NCBI GenBank assembly: GCA_016190245.1
Contig: JACPQY010000008.1
Span: 88,158 to 152,157 of the forward strand
Reading direction: 5' to 3'
Length of the DNA stretch: 64,000 nucleotides
From: Nitrospirota bacterium
Lineage (GTDB): Bacteria > JACPQY01
In this document: positions 41,853 through 51,500 of the stretch, piece by piece
How positions within the stretch are numbered: position 1 is the stretch's first letter
Layout of the letters: each line of letters starts with the position of its first letter
Notes under the pieces: model-generated
Databases searched by the model: none
The model's input: only the letters and a program-made list of their open reading frames with translations
What the model was told of the DNA's origin: nothing
Translations under genes and position numbers: made by a program

Positions 41853-43055
41853 ATGCCAAACCTGCCCTCCTCGCGCATGGACCGCCTTCCGCCGTATGTG
41901 CTCTCCATCGTGAACGAACTCAAACTCCAGGCGCGCAAGGCGGGGGAGGATATCATTGATCTCGGCATGGGAAACCCCGACCTTCCCACGCCCAAGCACA
42001 TCGTGGACAAGCTCGTGGAGGCATCGCGCAAGACGCCCAATCATCGCTATTCCGCCTCGCGCGGCATCCACAAGCTGAGGCTCGCCATCTGCAACTGGTA
42101 TCGGCGCCGGTACAACGTCCATCTCGACCCGAATTCGGAGGCCGTTGTGACGATCGGCGCGAAGGAAGGCTTGGCCCACCTCGTTTTCGCACTCCTGCGG
42201 CCCGGCGAGCACGCCCTCGTGCCCACGCCGACCTATCCGATTCACGCCTATTCCGTGGTCCTTGCCGGTGGGAATCTCCTCTCAGTCCCTCTCGTGAAGG
42301 GCGTGGATTTCCTCGCGGAGTGCGAGCGTGTCGTCAAGAGTCAGTGGCCGCGGCCGCGCCTCCTCATCATCTCCTTCCCGCACAATCCCACGACGGCCGT
42401 TGTGGATCTCGCGTTCTTTCAGAAAGTGGTCCAGTTTGCCCGGGAATACGACCTCTACGTCATTCACGACTTGGCGTATGCCGATCTCGTGTTCGACGGC
42501 TATTCCGCCCCGAGTTTCCTTCAGGTTGAGGGCGCAAAGGATGTTGGCGTCGAGTTTTTCTCGCTCTCCAAGAGCTACAACATGCCGGGCTGGCGCGTGG
42601 GTTTCTGCGTGGGCAATCCCGGTCTCATCCAGGTGCTCACGCGGATCAAGAGCTACCTCGACTACGGCGTGTTCCAGCCGATCCAGATCGCCGGGATCGT
42701 GGCCCTCAACGGGGACCAGATGTGCGTCGAGGAGATTCGCGAAACCTACCGGCGCCGGAGGGACACGCTGGTGGACGGCTTGGCCCGGATCGGATGGGCC
42801 TTCGAGAAACCGACGGCGACGATGTTCGTGTGGGCGCCGCTCCCCGAACGGTTCCGCACGACGGGCTCCGTCGAGTTTTCCAAGCTCCTTCTACGGGAGG
42901 CCCGGGTTGCGGTCTCGCCCGGCCTCGGATTCGGAGAATACGGGGAGGGCTACGTGAGGTTTGCGCTGGTGGAGAACGAGCATCGGATCCGGCAGGCGGT
43001 GCGAGGGATCAAACGGGTGCTGACAGGCGAGGGCGCTCAGCGGAAGGTGGCTTGA
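41853..43055 (+). CDS. Class I/II PLP aminotransferase (alanine transaminase-like)
   Basis: 400 aa. Fold-type I aminotransferase with [12 protein letters not shown] near the N-terminus, the substrate loop [25 protein letters not shown], the aspartate motif [15 protein letters not shown] and the PLP lysine in [16 protein letters not shown]. Closest in pattern to AlaC/YfdZ and LL-diaminopimelate-type enzymes that often precede homoserine dehydrogenase and threonine synthase. Here threonine synthase follows after 2 bases and homoserine dehydrogenase is absent. It likely transfers amino groups between alanine and 2-oxoglutarate. Confidence 0.87.
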   Translation: MPNLPSSRMDRLPPYVLSIVNELKLQARKAGEDIIDLGMGNPDLPTPKHIVDKLVEASRKTPNHRYSASRGIHKLRLAICNWYRRRYNVHLDPNSEAVVTIGAKEGLAHLVFALLRPGEHALVPTPTYPIHAYSVVLAGGNLLSVPLVKGVDFLAECERVVKSQWPRPRLLIISFPHNPTTAVVDLAFFQKVVQFAREYDLYVIHDLAYADLVFDGYSAPSFLQVEGAKDVGVEFFSLSKSYNMPGWRVGFCVGNPGLIQVLTRIKSYLDYGVFQPIQIAGIVALNGDQMCVEEIRETYRRRRDTLVDGLARIGWAFEKPTATMFVWAPLPERFRTTGSVEFSKLLLREARVAVSPGLGFGEYGEGYVRFALVENEHRIRQAVRGIKRVLTGEGAQRKVA

Positions 43056-43057
43056 GG

Positions 43058-44215
43058 ATGGCGCTCCGAGCCGTTTCGCGAAAGAAGACCGTCCGCCCCC
43101 GACGCCGGATTTCGCGCCCCGCCTCACGTCCCTCAAAGCCGGCGGCGTCCGCACGGAGCGGTTGGAAAGGCGTGATCCTCGAATACTGGGACTACCTCCC
43201 AATCCGGGATCGCTCGGCCGTTGTGACGCTGCACGAGGGGCACACGCCGCTGATCCGGTCCGTGGACATCGTGAGGCAGTTCCCCGAGGGGGTCGAGATT
43301 TATTTCAAGTTCGAGGGCACGAACCCGACCGGCTCGTTCAAGGATCGCGGAATGACCGTGGCGATCTCGCGCGCGAAAGAGGAAGGAGCGAAGGCGGTCA
43401 TCTGCGCCTCCACCGGCAACACGTCCGCTGCGGCGGCCGCCTACGCGGGGCGGGCGGGGATGTGCGCGTACGTGCTCATCCCTGAAGGGAACGTGGCGCT
43501 CGGCAAACTCTGCCAGGCGATGATGCACGGCGCGAAAGTGCTCCAGATCCGAGGCACGTTCGACAGGGCCCTCGAACTGGTCCGGCAGATCGCGAAGGAG
43601 CACCCGGTCACCATCGTGAACTCCATCAACCCGTACCGGCTGGAAGGCCAGAAGACGGCCGCCTTCGAGATTGTGGATACGCTCGGCCGCGCGCCGACGT
43701 ATCACGCGCTCCCCGTGGGGAACGCCGGCAACATCGTCGCGTACTACCGCGGATACCGGCAGTATCTGAAGCTGGGCAAGGCGCGGTCCGCTCCCGTGAT
43801 GCTCGGTTTCCAGGCCGAAGGGGCGGCCCCCATAGTGAGAGGCCATCCTGTCGAGAATCCCCAGAGCGTCGCCTCCGCCATCCGGATCGGGAATCCGGCA
43901 AATTGGCAGGAAGCCCTGAAGACCCGGGATGAAAGTCGTGGACTGATCGACGCGGTGACCGACACAGAGATCCTTGCGGCGTACAGGCTGCTGGCCGAAA
44001 GGGAGGGTGTCTTCTGCGAGCCGGCCAGCGCCGCGAGCGTGGCCGGGATCCTCAAGCTGGCCGCCCGCCGGATGTTCAAGCGCGGCGACAGCATCGTGTG
44101 CACCCTCACAGGCTGCGGGCTCAAGGACCCGGACTCCGCGCTCTCGCAGGCTTCTCGCCCGGCAGTAATCCCCGCCGACCTGCGCGAAGTGGCCGCCCAC
44201 ATGGGCTTCGCATGA
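43058..44215 (+). CDS. thrC: Threonine synthase
   Basis: 385 aa from ATG 43058 with GAGG directly upstream. An about 35-residue basic N-terminal extension precedes the catalytic part. TGSFKDRGMTVAI carries the PLP lysine, ASTGNTSAAAAAYAGRAG is the phosphate-binding loop, and PVGNAGNIVAYYRG and EPASAASVAGILKL are later family motifs. It converts O-phosphohomoserine to threonine. Tightly packed between the aminotransferase and the MshE-N domain gene (ATGA overlap). Confidence 0.92.
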   Translation: MALRAVSRKKTVRPRRRISRPASRPSKPAASARSGWKGVILEYWDYLPIRDRSAVVTLHEGHTPLIRSVDIVRQFPEGVEIYFKFEGTNPTGSFKDRGMTVAISRAKEEGAKAVICASTGNTSAAAAAYAGRAGMCAYVLIPEGNVALGKLCQAMMHGAKVLQIRGTFDRALELVRQIAKEHPVTIVNSINPYRLEGQKTAAFEIVDTLGRAPTYHALPVGNAGNIVAYYRGYRQYLKLGKARSAPVMLGFQAEGAAPIVRGHPVENPQSVASAIRIGNPANWQEALKTRDESRGLIDAVTDTEILAAYRLLAEREGVFCEPASAASVAGILKLAARRMFKRGDSIVCTLTGCGLKDPDSALSQASRPAVIPADLREVAAHMGFA

Positions 44216-44922
44216 CTACGGCTCCTCCGCCAAAGCGGAAGAAGCTGGGCGAACTCCTCCTCGAAGCCAAGCTCATCGACGATTTTCAGCTCCGTAGCGC
44301 CCTGGCGCACCAGAAGAAATGGGGCGGGCGGCTTGGGGCGAACCTGATCGGCCTCGGATTCATCACGGAGCGCCAACTGCTGGACTACCTTGCGGGGAAG
44401 TTCGGCCTGGAGATCGTCAATGTGCTGGGCACCAAACTCGATTCCAATGCCCTCGATAAGGTGCCCAAGGACCTTGCTGCCAAGCACTGCATGATCCCGG
44501 TCCGAATCGAGCAACAGGGACCCGTCTCGTATCTCGTCCTGGCGATGTCGGATCCCACGAACCTGACCGCGGTGGACGATGTCCGATTCCGCACCGGGAT
44601 GAATGTCCGTCCCGTGCTGGCGGGCGAGACACAGCTCATGAAAGCGATCCAGGCCGCGTACGGGATAGCGGTGCTGGACGACCGGTCCATCATGCCGGAA
44701 GAGCCGATCCGGCACCAAGCGGCCGGGGCCCCCAGGTCGGGGGAGGACTTTGTGATCTACGGAATGAAGACGACCCAGGAGAAAGAGATCAAGGGTCTCA
44801 CCGGCGAGGCGCAACCGCTCATCCGCGCTCTCATCGAGATCCTGATCGAGAAGAAGATCCTGACCGAGGCGGAGATTAATCAGAAACTGGCCGTGCCTCC
44901 AAAGAGGTTTACGACGCCGTGA
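44212..44922 (+). CDS. MshE/GspE N-terminal domain protein without ATPase
   Basis: 236 aa, start overlapping the threonine synthase stop (ATGA). LGELLLEAKLIDDFQLRSAL followed by LGFITERQLLDYLAGKFG and YLVLAMSDPTNLTAVDDVRF is the type II secretion/type IV pilus GspE N-terminal (MshE-N) domain, which binds cyclic di-GMP in MshE. No Walker motifs follow, so this is a stand-alone sensor or adaptor. The C-terminus (LIRALIEILIEKKILTEAEI) repeats the short helix-turn pattern of the same domain. Motility or secretion regulation is inference. Confidence 0.75.
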   Translation: MTTAPPPKRKKLGELLLEAKLIDDFQLRSALAHQKKWGGRLGANLIGLGFITERQLLDYLAGKFGLEIVNVLGTKLDSNALDKVPKDLAAKHCMIPVRIEQQGPVSYLVLAMSDPTNLTAVDDVRFRTGMNVRPVLAGETQLMKAIQAAYGIAVLDDRSIMPEEPIRHQAAGAPRSGEDFVIYGMKTTQEKEIKGLTGEAQPLIRALIEILIEKKILTEAEINQKLAVPPKRFTTP

Positions 44923-45419
44923 TGGACATCCAAGTCCACCAGGGCAGCCTTCTCGACGTCGAGGCCGATGCGATCGTGAACGCGGCGAACTCGATCGGCG
45001 TGATGGGGGGGGGAGTGGCGGGAGTGATCCGCAGGGCCGCTGGGGAACAGGTGGAGCAAGAAGCCGTCAAGAAGGGCCCTACGCCGGTGGGGAAAGCGGT
45101 GGTCACGACGGCAGGCCGGCTCAAGTTCAGGGGCATCGTTCACGCTCCCACGATGGAGCGCCCTGCCATGCTCATCCCAGCGCGAAACGTCGGTCGCGCC
45201 ACAACCGCCGCGCTCCGGGCGGCGGACTCCGCGGGCTACGCCAGCCTCGCGATCCCCGGCATGGGCACTGGGGTGGGCGGCGTTTCCGCGGAAGAGGCGG
45301 CCCAAGAGATGATCGCCGCCATCAAAGCTTTCAAGGCGACTTCCTTGCGAACGGTCTTCCTGGTGGATGTGCGGGCGGACATGGTGGCGGCCTGGAAGCA
45401 CCCTCTGCAACCGACCTGA
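44919..45419 (+). CDS. Macro-domain protein (ADP-ribose binding/hydrolase)
   Basis: 166 aa. GSLLDVEADAIVNAANS, the glycine loop GVMGGGVAGVIRRAAG (containing a G9 tract, 45005-45013), KAVVTTAGRLKFRGIVHAPT and IPGMGTGVGGVSAEEAA are standard macro-domain motifs binding ADP-ribose. Members remove ADP-ribose from proteins or deacetylate O-acetyl-ADP-ribose. The GTG at 44919 overlaps the previous stop (GTGA); ATG 44922 is the alternative. It lies in a metabolic run with no ADP-ribosyltransferase nearby. Confidence 0.88.
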   Translation: MMDIQVHQGSLLDVEADAIVNAANSIGVMGGGVAGVIRRAAGEQVEQEAVKKGPTPVGKAVVTTAGRLKFRGIVHAPTMERPAMLIPARNVGRATTAALRAADSAGYASLAIPGMGTGVGGVSAEEAAQEMIAAIKAFKATSLRTVFLVDVRADMVAAWKHPLQPT

Positions 45420-45431
45420 CCCCGTCGCTCC

Positions 45432-46823
45432 GTGGCCGACTTCGCCCAATTGGACCTTCCCCGAATTCTGGGGGCGGCCCTGCGCAACGGGGGTGAATAC
45501 GGCGATCTCTTCTACGAACATACACGCTCGACGACCCTCTCAAGCGAGCAGAAGCGGATCGAGCGGGCGCTGGAAGCGGAGGACGCGGGCGCGGGGGTCC
45601 GCGTTTTGTTGGATGGTTGTACCCACTACGCCTACACGAACGACGTGACGGAGAAGGGGCTTCTGGCCGTGGCCGACGCGGTGGCGGAGTCCATCAAGGC
45701 GAAACGGTCGCACCTCGACCTTGGGATGGATTCGAAGCCCGCCGAGGTCGGCCACTCCATCCGCCGCCGGCCGGACGAAATTCCGCTCGAAGACAAGGCG
45801 AAGGTCCTCCGCCGGGCGGATGAGCGCGCGTGGAGCCGCGGGGGGGGGGTGGCTCAGGTGAGGGTGAGCTACGGGGACGTCATTCGCGAGATCGCCGTGT
45901 ACAACAGCCAGGGGCGCCTGGCACAGGACCGGCAGGTCCGGGTTGTGCTGGCCGTACAAGTTGTGGCGCGCAAGGACGAACTCGTCCACACGGGTTACGA
46001 GGCGATAGGAGGCCTTGTCGGGTTCGAACTCTTTGATGAAAAGAAGCCCGAGGAGGTGGCGGACCGGGCCGCCCACCGCGCCCTCCTCGGTCTCACCGCG
46101 GCACCCGCGCCCAAGGGAAAAATGCCGGTGGTCATCTCATCGGAAGCGGGCGGCACGATGATCCATGAAGCGGTCGGTCACGGCCTCGAAGCGGACCTCT
46201 CCAGAGAGGGCCTGTCCGTCTACAAGGACCGAGTCGGCGAGAAAGTCGCCTCCGAGCTGATTACGGTGGTGGACGACGCGACGCTGGCGAACAAGCGCGG
46301 GTCTTTTGCATTCGACGATGAGGGAACGCCCGCGCAACGCAAGATCCTCATCGAGAAAGGCGTGCTCAAGGGGTACATGACCAGCGTTCTCTACGCCTTG
46401 AGGGATGGCGAGACGTCCACGGGGAACGGACGCCGCCAGTCCTATCGCTACAAACCGATCGTCCGGATGACCAACACGTTCATCGCCCCCGGCCCCCACG
46501 TGCCCGACGAGATCCTGCGCTCGACCGATCGCGGCCTGTTCGTCCGAAAGATGGGGGGGGGGCAGGTGAACACGGTGAACGGCGACTTCATCTTCGAGGT
46601 GATGGAGGGCTACCGCATCGAGAAGGGCAAGGTGGGAGAGCCGGTCCGGGGCGCGACACTCGTCGGGAACGGGCCGGAAGTAATCCGGATCATTGATCGC
46701 GTGGGCAACGATCTCGGTTTCGGCATCGGCACCTGCGGCAAGGACGGCCAAGGTGTGCCGGTCTCCGACGCGATGCCGAGCACGCGAATCCCGGAACTGG
46801 TTGTCGGCGGCGCGGCGGACTGA
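45432..46823 (+). CDS. tldD: TldD-family metalloprotease
   Basis: 463 aa. The zinc-binding motif HEAVGHGLE (from residue 245) with GGTMIHEA before it, and the C-terminal region VTGDF-like NTVNGDFIFEV and GTCGKDGQGVPVSD are TldD hallmarks. TldD normally pairs with TldE/PmbA to cleave unfolded peptides or process peptide toxins and redox cofactors; no pmbA is next to it here. Two G10 tracts (45840-45849 and 46553-46562) are read as glycines in frame. GTG start 13 bases after the macro-domain gene. Confidence 0.9.
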   Translation: MADFAQLDLPRILGAALRNGGEYGDLFYEHTRSTTLSSEQKRIERALEAEDAGAGVRVLLDGCTHYAYTNDVTEKGLLAVADAVAESIKAKRSHLDLGMDSKPAEVGHSIRRRPDEIPLEDKAKVLRRADERAWSRGGGVAQVRVSYGDVIREIAVYNSQGRLAQDRQVRVVLAVQVVARKDELVHTGYEAIGGLVGFELFDEKKPEEVADRAAHRALLGLTAAPAPKGKMPVVISSEAGGTMIHEAVGHGLEADLSREGLSVYKDRVGEKVASELITVVDDATLANKRGSFAFDDEGTPAQRKILIEKGVLKGYMTSVLYALRDGETSTGNGRRQSYRYKPIVRMTNTFIAPGPHVPDEILRSTDRGLFVRKMGGGQVNTVNGDFIFEVMEGYRIEKGKVGEPVRGATLVGNGPEVIRIIDRVGNDLGFGIGTCGKDGQGVPVSDAMPSTRIPELVVGGAAD

Positions 46824-46924
46824 GAGTGCGTCTGGGAGAATGACGATCTTGGTCAAGATGCCCGCAGGCTCAAAGCCTGCTGTGCCCCGTTCCACGGGTG
46901 CGTCTACCTCGGAATCTCGGTCCG

Positions 46925-46994
46925 GGTAGCCGCGGGCTTCCCGCCTGTCCAGTCCGCCACGGCGGACGGACTTCGGCGGGCAGGCAGCCCGCGT
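46925..46994. repeat. Nested hairpin repeat
   Basis: GGTAGCCGCGGGCTTCCCGCC opens the element and GGCGGGCAGGCAGCCCGCG closes it. TCCGCCACGGCGGA (46953-46966) is in the middle. The outer arms can pair over about 15 bases. It lies between the tldD stop and the end of the 389-aa lipoprotein gene and combines the two repeat modules seen elsewhere. Confidence 0.65.
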
Positions 46995-47076
46995 GACCGC
47001 GCCAGCCAAACGAAGTACCTACCCCTCCCTGCGCCTGACGCCTGCTGCGAAGAAATCTGCGGTTGCTCTCCGCGCT

Positions 47077-48246
47077 CTACTGCAGTGCCACCTCGTATGA
47101 GCCGCAGCCCTTGACCGTGAGCGTCGCCGTGTTCTTCCCCTTGAAGACGATTGTGCCTGACTTGGCGGGGTGGTCCTCGCCGCAGGTGGTGGTGTCGAAC
47201 ACGACGTTCTTGAGCTCGACCGTCACCTTCCCGCTGAACTCACCGCTCGCCGCCGCGGCGCTCGCCCCGCCGGAGGCCGATCCGCCCGCCCCGGTGGCCT
47301 GGCTCGTGCCGAACTCGCCCGTTGCGTTCACCGTCGCCGTGCCGTCGGCATTCTGGACGGCCTCGCCCGTGGCTGTGGTGACGGTTGTGCCGCCAAAGAC
47401 ACCGCTGCACAGCATGCCTCTCTTCACGGTAAAACTCACCTTCGAGCTGCTCCCGGAGGCCTGGTCGTGCTGCTCGATGGAGCAGTCCGCCGAGAGAGAC
47501 ATACCGGTCCCGGAGGCGCTCATCGAAAGGCTGCCGACGAAGTCGTTCTGGGCGGTAAAGGAGGATGTGCCCTCCTTCAGCCCGGTCCCGACGAACTTGC
47601 CGTTCCCGGCCATCTTGAGCTGGATCGTCCCGCCCTGAGGAAGGGCGCCGCTCACATTGAAGTCCTTGATCACCACGCTGGCATCCACATTACCGGTAGC
47701 CTTGTCGGCGGTTCCATCGAGGGTGATGGTCCCCGTCATGGTGGCGCCCTTGGGGGTCTTGCAGCCGTTTCCGGCGATGCTCACGTTGACGGTCGATCCG
47801 CTGGACGTGTTGGTGATGACAGGGCACGTCGAGGCGGCTTGGAGGCGGGGCGCCGAGCGGCCGATCATTCGGGCCGCGGCGCTCGCCGCGCGGGAGGGCG
47901 CACCCATCGAACCCATGTCCTGCATGCCCTCGCTGAGGTCCGTCGCCACAAGCTGTGGGTCTGTGGATTTGGTCATCTCATTAAATGAGGCTCCCTCGGA
48001 CATGTCGGAGGCCATGGAGTCGGCCGCGTCCGTGGCGTTGTCCTTCGAGACCGTGGCGCTGGGCATCTTGCTCACTTCGCTCGCTATCTTTCCCGAGTCC
48101 TTGACGGTGTCGGACGACACGGAGCCGCCGCCTCCGCCACCGCCGCCTGTGGTCTCCTCCTCTTTGCCGCACGAACCGGCCATCATCAGACAGGCGACCA
48201 GCATGGCGGCCGCGGCGTTCTTCACATAGCTGCGATTCCCGATCAT
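47077..48246 (-). CDS. Hypothetical lipoprotein, Gly/Ser/Thr-rich
   Basis: 389 aa from ATG 48246 with GAGGAGGAA upstream. Lipobox MMAGSC, then EEETTGGGGGGGG, a helical Met/Ser/Asp-rich stretch (residues about 45-110) and a long beta-rich C-terminal half with repeated Thr/Gly strands (GTITLDGTADKATGNVDASV, GTATVNATGEFGTSQATGAG). Composition resembles the lipoproteins at 22145 and 48513. No family known; a surface-exposed structural protein is the simplest reading. Confidence 0.7.
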   Translation of the reverse strand: MIGNRSYVKNAAAAMLVACLMMAGSCGKEEETTGGGGGGGGSVSSDTVKDSGKIASEVSKMPSATVSKDNATDAADSMASDMSEGASFNEMTKSTDPQLVATDLSEGMQDMGSMGAPSRAASAAARMIGRSAPRLQAASTCPVITNTSSGSTVNVSIAGNGCKTPKGATMTGTITLDGTADKATGNVDASVVIKDFNVSGALPQGGTIQLKMAGNGKFVGTGLKEGTSSFTAQNDFVGSLSMSASGTGMSLSADCSIEQHDQASGSSSKVSFTVKRGMLCSGVFGGTTVTTATGEAVQNADGTATVNATGEFGTSQATGAGGSASGGASAAAASGEFSGKVTVELKNVVFDTTTCGEDHPAKSGTIVFKGKNTATLTVKGCGSYEVALQ

Positions 48247-48354
48247 GTCCGTTCCTCCTCTCAGTCCGCCGATGACCGTCCATCCCTCTCTGCCGAAACC
48301 TGGGCGCCCATCGGAGGGACGGATCGGGACCGGCGACCTCCCACAGCCGCGTGC

Positions 48355-48382
48355 ATTGTACACGCGCGCGCGGGTGCGTCAA
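48355..48382 (-). promoter_or_regulatory. Promoter of 389-aa lipoprotein
   Basis: On the minus strand TTGACG (48382-48377) and TACAAT (48360-48355) are separated by 16 bases of alternating GC. Both hexamers match consensus at 5/6. The leader to the ATG would be about 100 bases, unlike the leaderless genes of this window. The -35 abuts a repeat. Confidence 0.55.
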
Positions 48383-48387
48383 ATCCG

Positions 48388-48464
48388 GGATTGCTTCGCC
48401 TCCGGCTCGCAATGACACCCAACAGGTCATCGCGAGGGTGTCTCCGCCCGTCGGCGGGGACACC
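48388..48464. repeat. ATTGC...GCAAT repeat plus hairpin
   Basis: GGATTGCTTCGCCTCCGGC and TCGCAATGACA (48388-48417) form a reverse-oriented copy of the 41,730 repeat. It is followed by the hairpin GGTGTCTCCGCC / GGCGGGGACACC (48437-48464). Confidence 0.65.
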
Positions 48465-48512
48465 CGAGGCGGCGGTCCCGAATGCGCAGGAACTGATAGC
48501 GTCGCGCCCCGC

Positions 48513-51500
48513 TCAGGGCACCACGAGATACTTCAGGTCCGTGTTCGTGACGTCGTAGAAGGAAATGTGCGGCGCCCCGCTGCTGTCGAGACTGAGGGAA
48601 CAGTACTGCCCGACATTTCCTGTGGTCGAAGGCGCGGAGGTGGTCCAGCCGGACGCCGACGTGCAGGATGAGGAGCACCTCGAATAACCCAGATCGCCGT
48701 TTCCAGTGTCGTAGAAGGCGGCGTGGAGGACGCCTGAGGAACTGATCTCGAGGTCGGTGGAGTCCCCGACGATGACTTGGCTGATCGAGGCTGCCGTCGT
48801 CCAGTTCGAATCGGCGGCCGTGCAGCTCGAAGAGCAGGCCCGGTATTTCACGTCCGTTCCGCTTGAGAAGAGCGCGTGGAGGGTACCGGACTGTTCAACG
48901 ACTCTCGCACCGTTGTTGAGGCCCAGCGTGAGCGTCAGGAAGGTCCAGTTCGCGGACGACGTGCACGTGGTGGTGCAGGTTCCGTACTGCGCGTTGGTGA
49001 AAGTGGCGCCGTCGTCGTTGAAGAGGACGTGAAGTTTGCCGCTTGAATCGCGGGCGAGGGACACGGGGCGGTTCGTGCACGTCGTGTTGTCGATCGCCCC
49101 GGTTGACCAGTTCGCTGGATTGTCGCAGGAGGAGGAGCACGTGCCGTATTTCGTGCCGCCCGTATCGTGCCGGTAGGCGATGTGGACGGCACTCCCGGAC
49201 GTGACGACCATGGACGAGAACTTGCTGGTGCACGACGTGCCGGTGGCCTCGACGGTGCCCTTGCTCCAACTCGCGCCGCTCGTGCAGTTGGAAGGGCACG
49301 TCGCGTAGCGAAGGTTCCCATTGCCCACGTCATGGAAAAGCACGTGGAGTCGGCCGTTGCCGTCCACGGCCATCGAGAGGCCCTTGAATCCCATGATGCC
49401 GCTGGCGGTTTCCAGCGTCAGGGCCGAGCTCCACGAGCCGCCCGATCTCTCCGTGTAAAGGAGGTTGTCAAATCCGGTATCTTCCACATAGACGGCGCGC
49501 GCCATGTCCGAACCGTCCAGCACCATCGCCGATTCCTTTCCGAAGTCCGCCGTGCCTGCGGCCGCGTTCGGGGACACCACCAGCGCGCCGTCCGACGAGT
49601 CGCACCGATTGTTCCCGACCTTGTCGAACGTCTTCACGTTCACGAAATAATTCGTGCCGGCTGTGAACGTGCCCGCCGATGAGGCGCTTGTTGACGTCCC
49701 GGCCGTCGCGAACGAACCCGGATTGGCGCCCGTGCATCCGGTGGTGCCGAAGGCCACTTCGTAGCGATCGATCCCGCTCCCCGCGTCCGAGGACGCAGGC
49801 CAATTCCCGTAGAGGTTCGAGAGGTCGGTCAGGAAATCGCGATCGGGCGTGGTGAGGGCGTCCTTGACGCCGATCGCCGAAGGGGATGTCGTGTCACACG
49901 TCCTCGTCACGGCCGTGCCGGTGCCCGTGCTCCCGGCGCCGTCGGTGGCCCTCATGTTGAGCGTGAGCGACTGCCCGTCCGTGCACGTCAGGCCCGTGGC
50001 AGAGCAGGTCCCGGCGGAAAACGTGCCCGTTGTCCACTCGGAGTCGCAGGTCCCGTCGGTGGCGAGGCAGGTCTGGCAACTGACAATGCCCGCGCCGACA
50101 TCCGTGAACGTCGTTCCGAGATCGAACGCGCCGTCCACGTGCGTGCTCGTCGCCGTGTTCGAGGGCACAACGCTGCTCGCCTGGGGCGCGGAGGTGTCCA
50201 CGCCCCAACTGTAGACGGCGGGGGTGGGGTCAACGTTCTTGGCGGCGTCTGTCGCCCGCACCTGGAGGGAATGTGTCCCGTTCGAAAGGGTAGAATACGT
50301 CTGAGACGTGGAGCAGGCCGTGTACGCCGCGCTATCGAGGCTGCATTCGAGCGTCGCACCGACTTCCGTGACATACAGCTCGAACGTGGCCGTGGCCGAG
50401 TTGACGTAACAGGCCAGGGTGCCGAGCCCGCAGGGCTGTTTCGTAATGGCCGTGTCCGGCGGCGTTTTGTCGTTCAGGAAGAAGAAGCGGTCACTCATGT
50501 TGCCGAAGGCATCGAAGACAACCAGGTAGAGAAGGTCGTTCGCATCGCCCTTGTTGTCGCCTACGTTGATCGGCCCGAACGAGCCGTCCGACGCCACCGT
50601 GCCCTCGCCCACCTTGGTCTGGAGCAGGCCGTCGGCGTAGATCTTGAGAGTGGTGCCCGCCTCGACGGCGCCCGCCGAACCCGTGATCGAATCCTCAGTC
50701 CCCGGGGCGTTCGATGCTACCGAGAGCAGGTTCGCCTTGGGCTGATAGGGGCGGCTCGTGTCAATGCTGAGGAGGGCGCCACCCTTGGCGGACGTGATCG
50801 GATGGTACGCGAAGGCCGCCGCCGTCCCGTCCGTCACCGTGGCGCTCACGACGAAAACACCTTGCTCCGCGGGCGCCGTCCAGTTCACCCCCGCTCCGGT
50901 GGTGCTCGAAAGCGATCCCCCGTTGGCGGACCACTTGACGAACAGGAGATCCGTCCCGTCCGGGTCCGTGACTTCGGCCGTGAGCTTGACCGACTCCACC
51001 GGCTGGGCCGTCTGAGCCCCCGCAATCTTGATCTGCGGCGCCTCGTTGTCGGTCTTTCCGATGAAGTTGGTGAGGATGATCGTGATGTCCGTGTTCTCGA
51101 CAGTCGTCAGATCGACCTTGCGGGTGCTTGAGGTGTAGCCGCCTTTGCCCGCCTTGATCCCGTAGGACGTCGGTTGGAGGCCCTTCAGGACGAAGTTGCC
51201 GTTCAGATCCGTGGTCGCCTTGTCCGATTCCGGCGTGGTGCTGATGATCGCATTGGCCACGGCCGCTCCGTCGGTATCGAGAACCTGGCCGGAAACCGTG
51301 CGGGGCTTCACGTCTTCAGGGGCGTGGGCCAGCGTGGCGGCGGCCACCTTCGTGTCGGTCTTGGCCTTCACTTCAACACTCTTCCACTCGTCGGTCTCGA
51401 ACCCGGGGAACATGGCGGCGAGGGTGTAGGTTCCCACCGGCATGCCCAAGAGGATGAAGTTGCCCTGCTCGTCGGTCTTGGCCGTGAAACTCGTGCCGGG

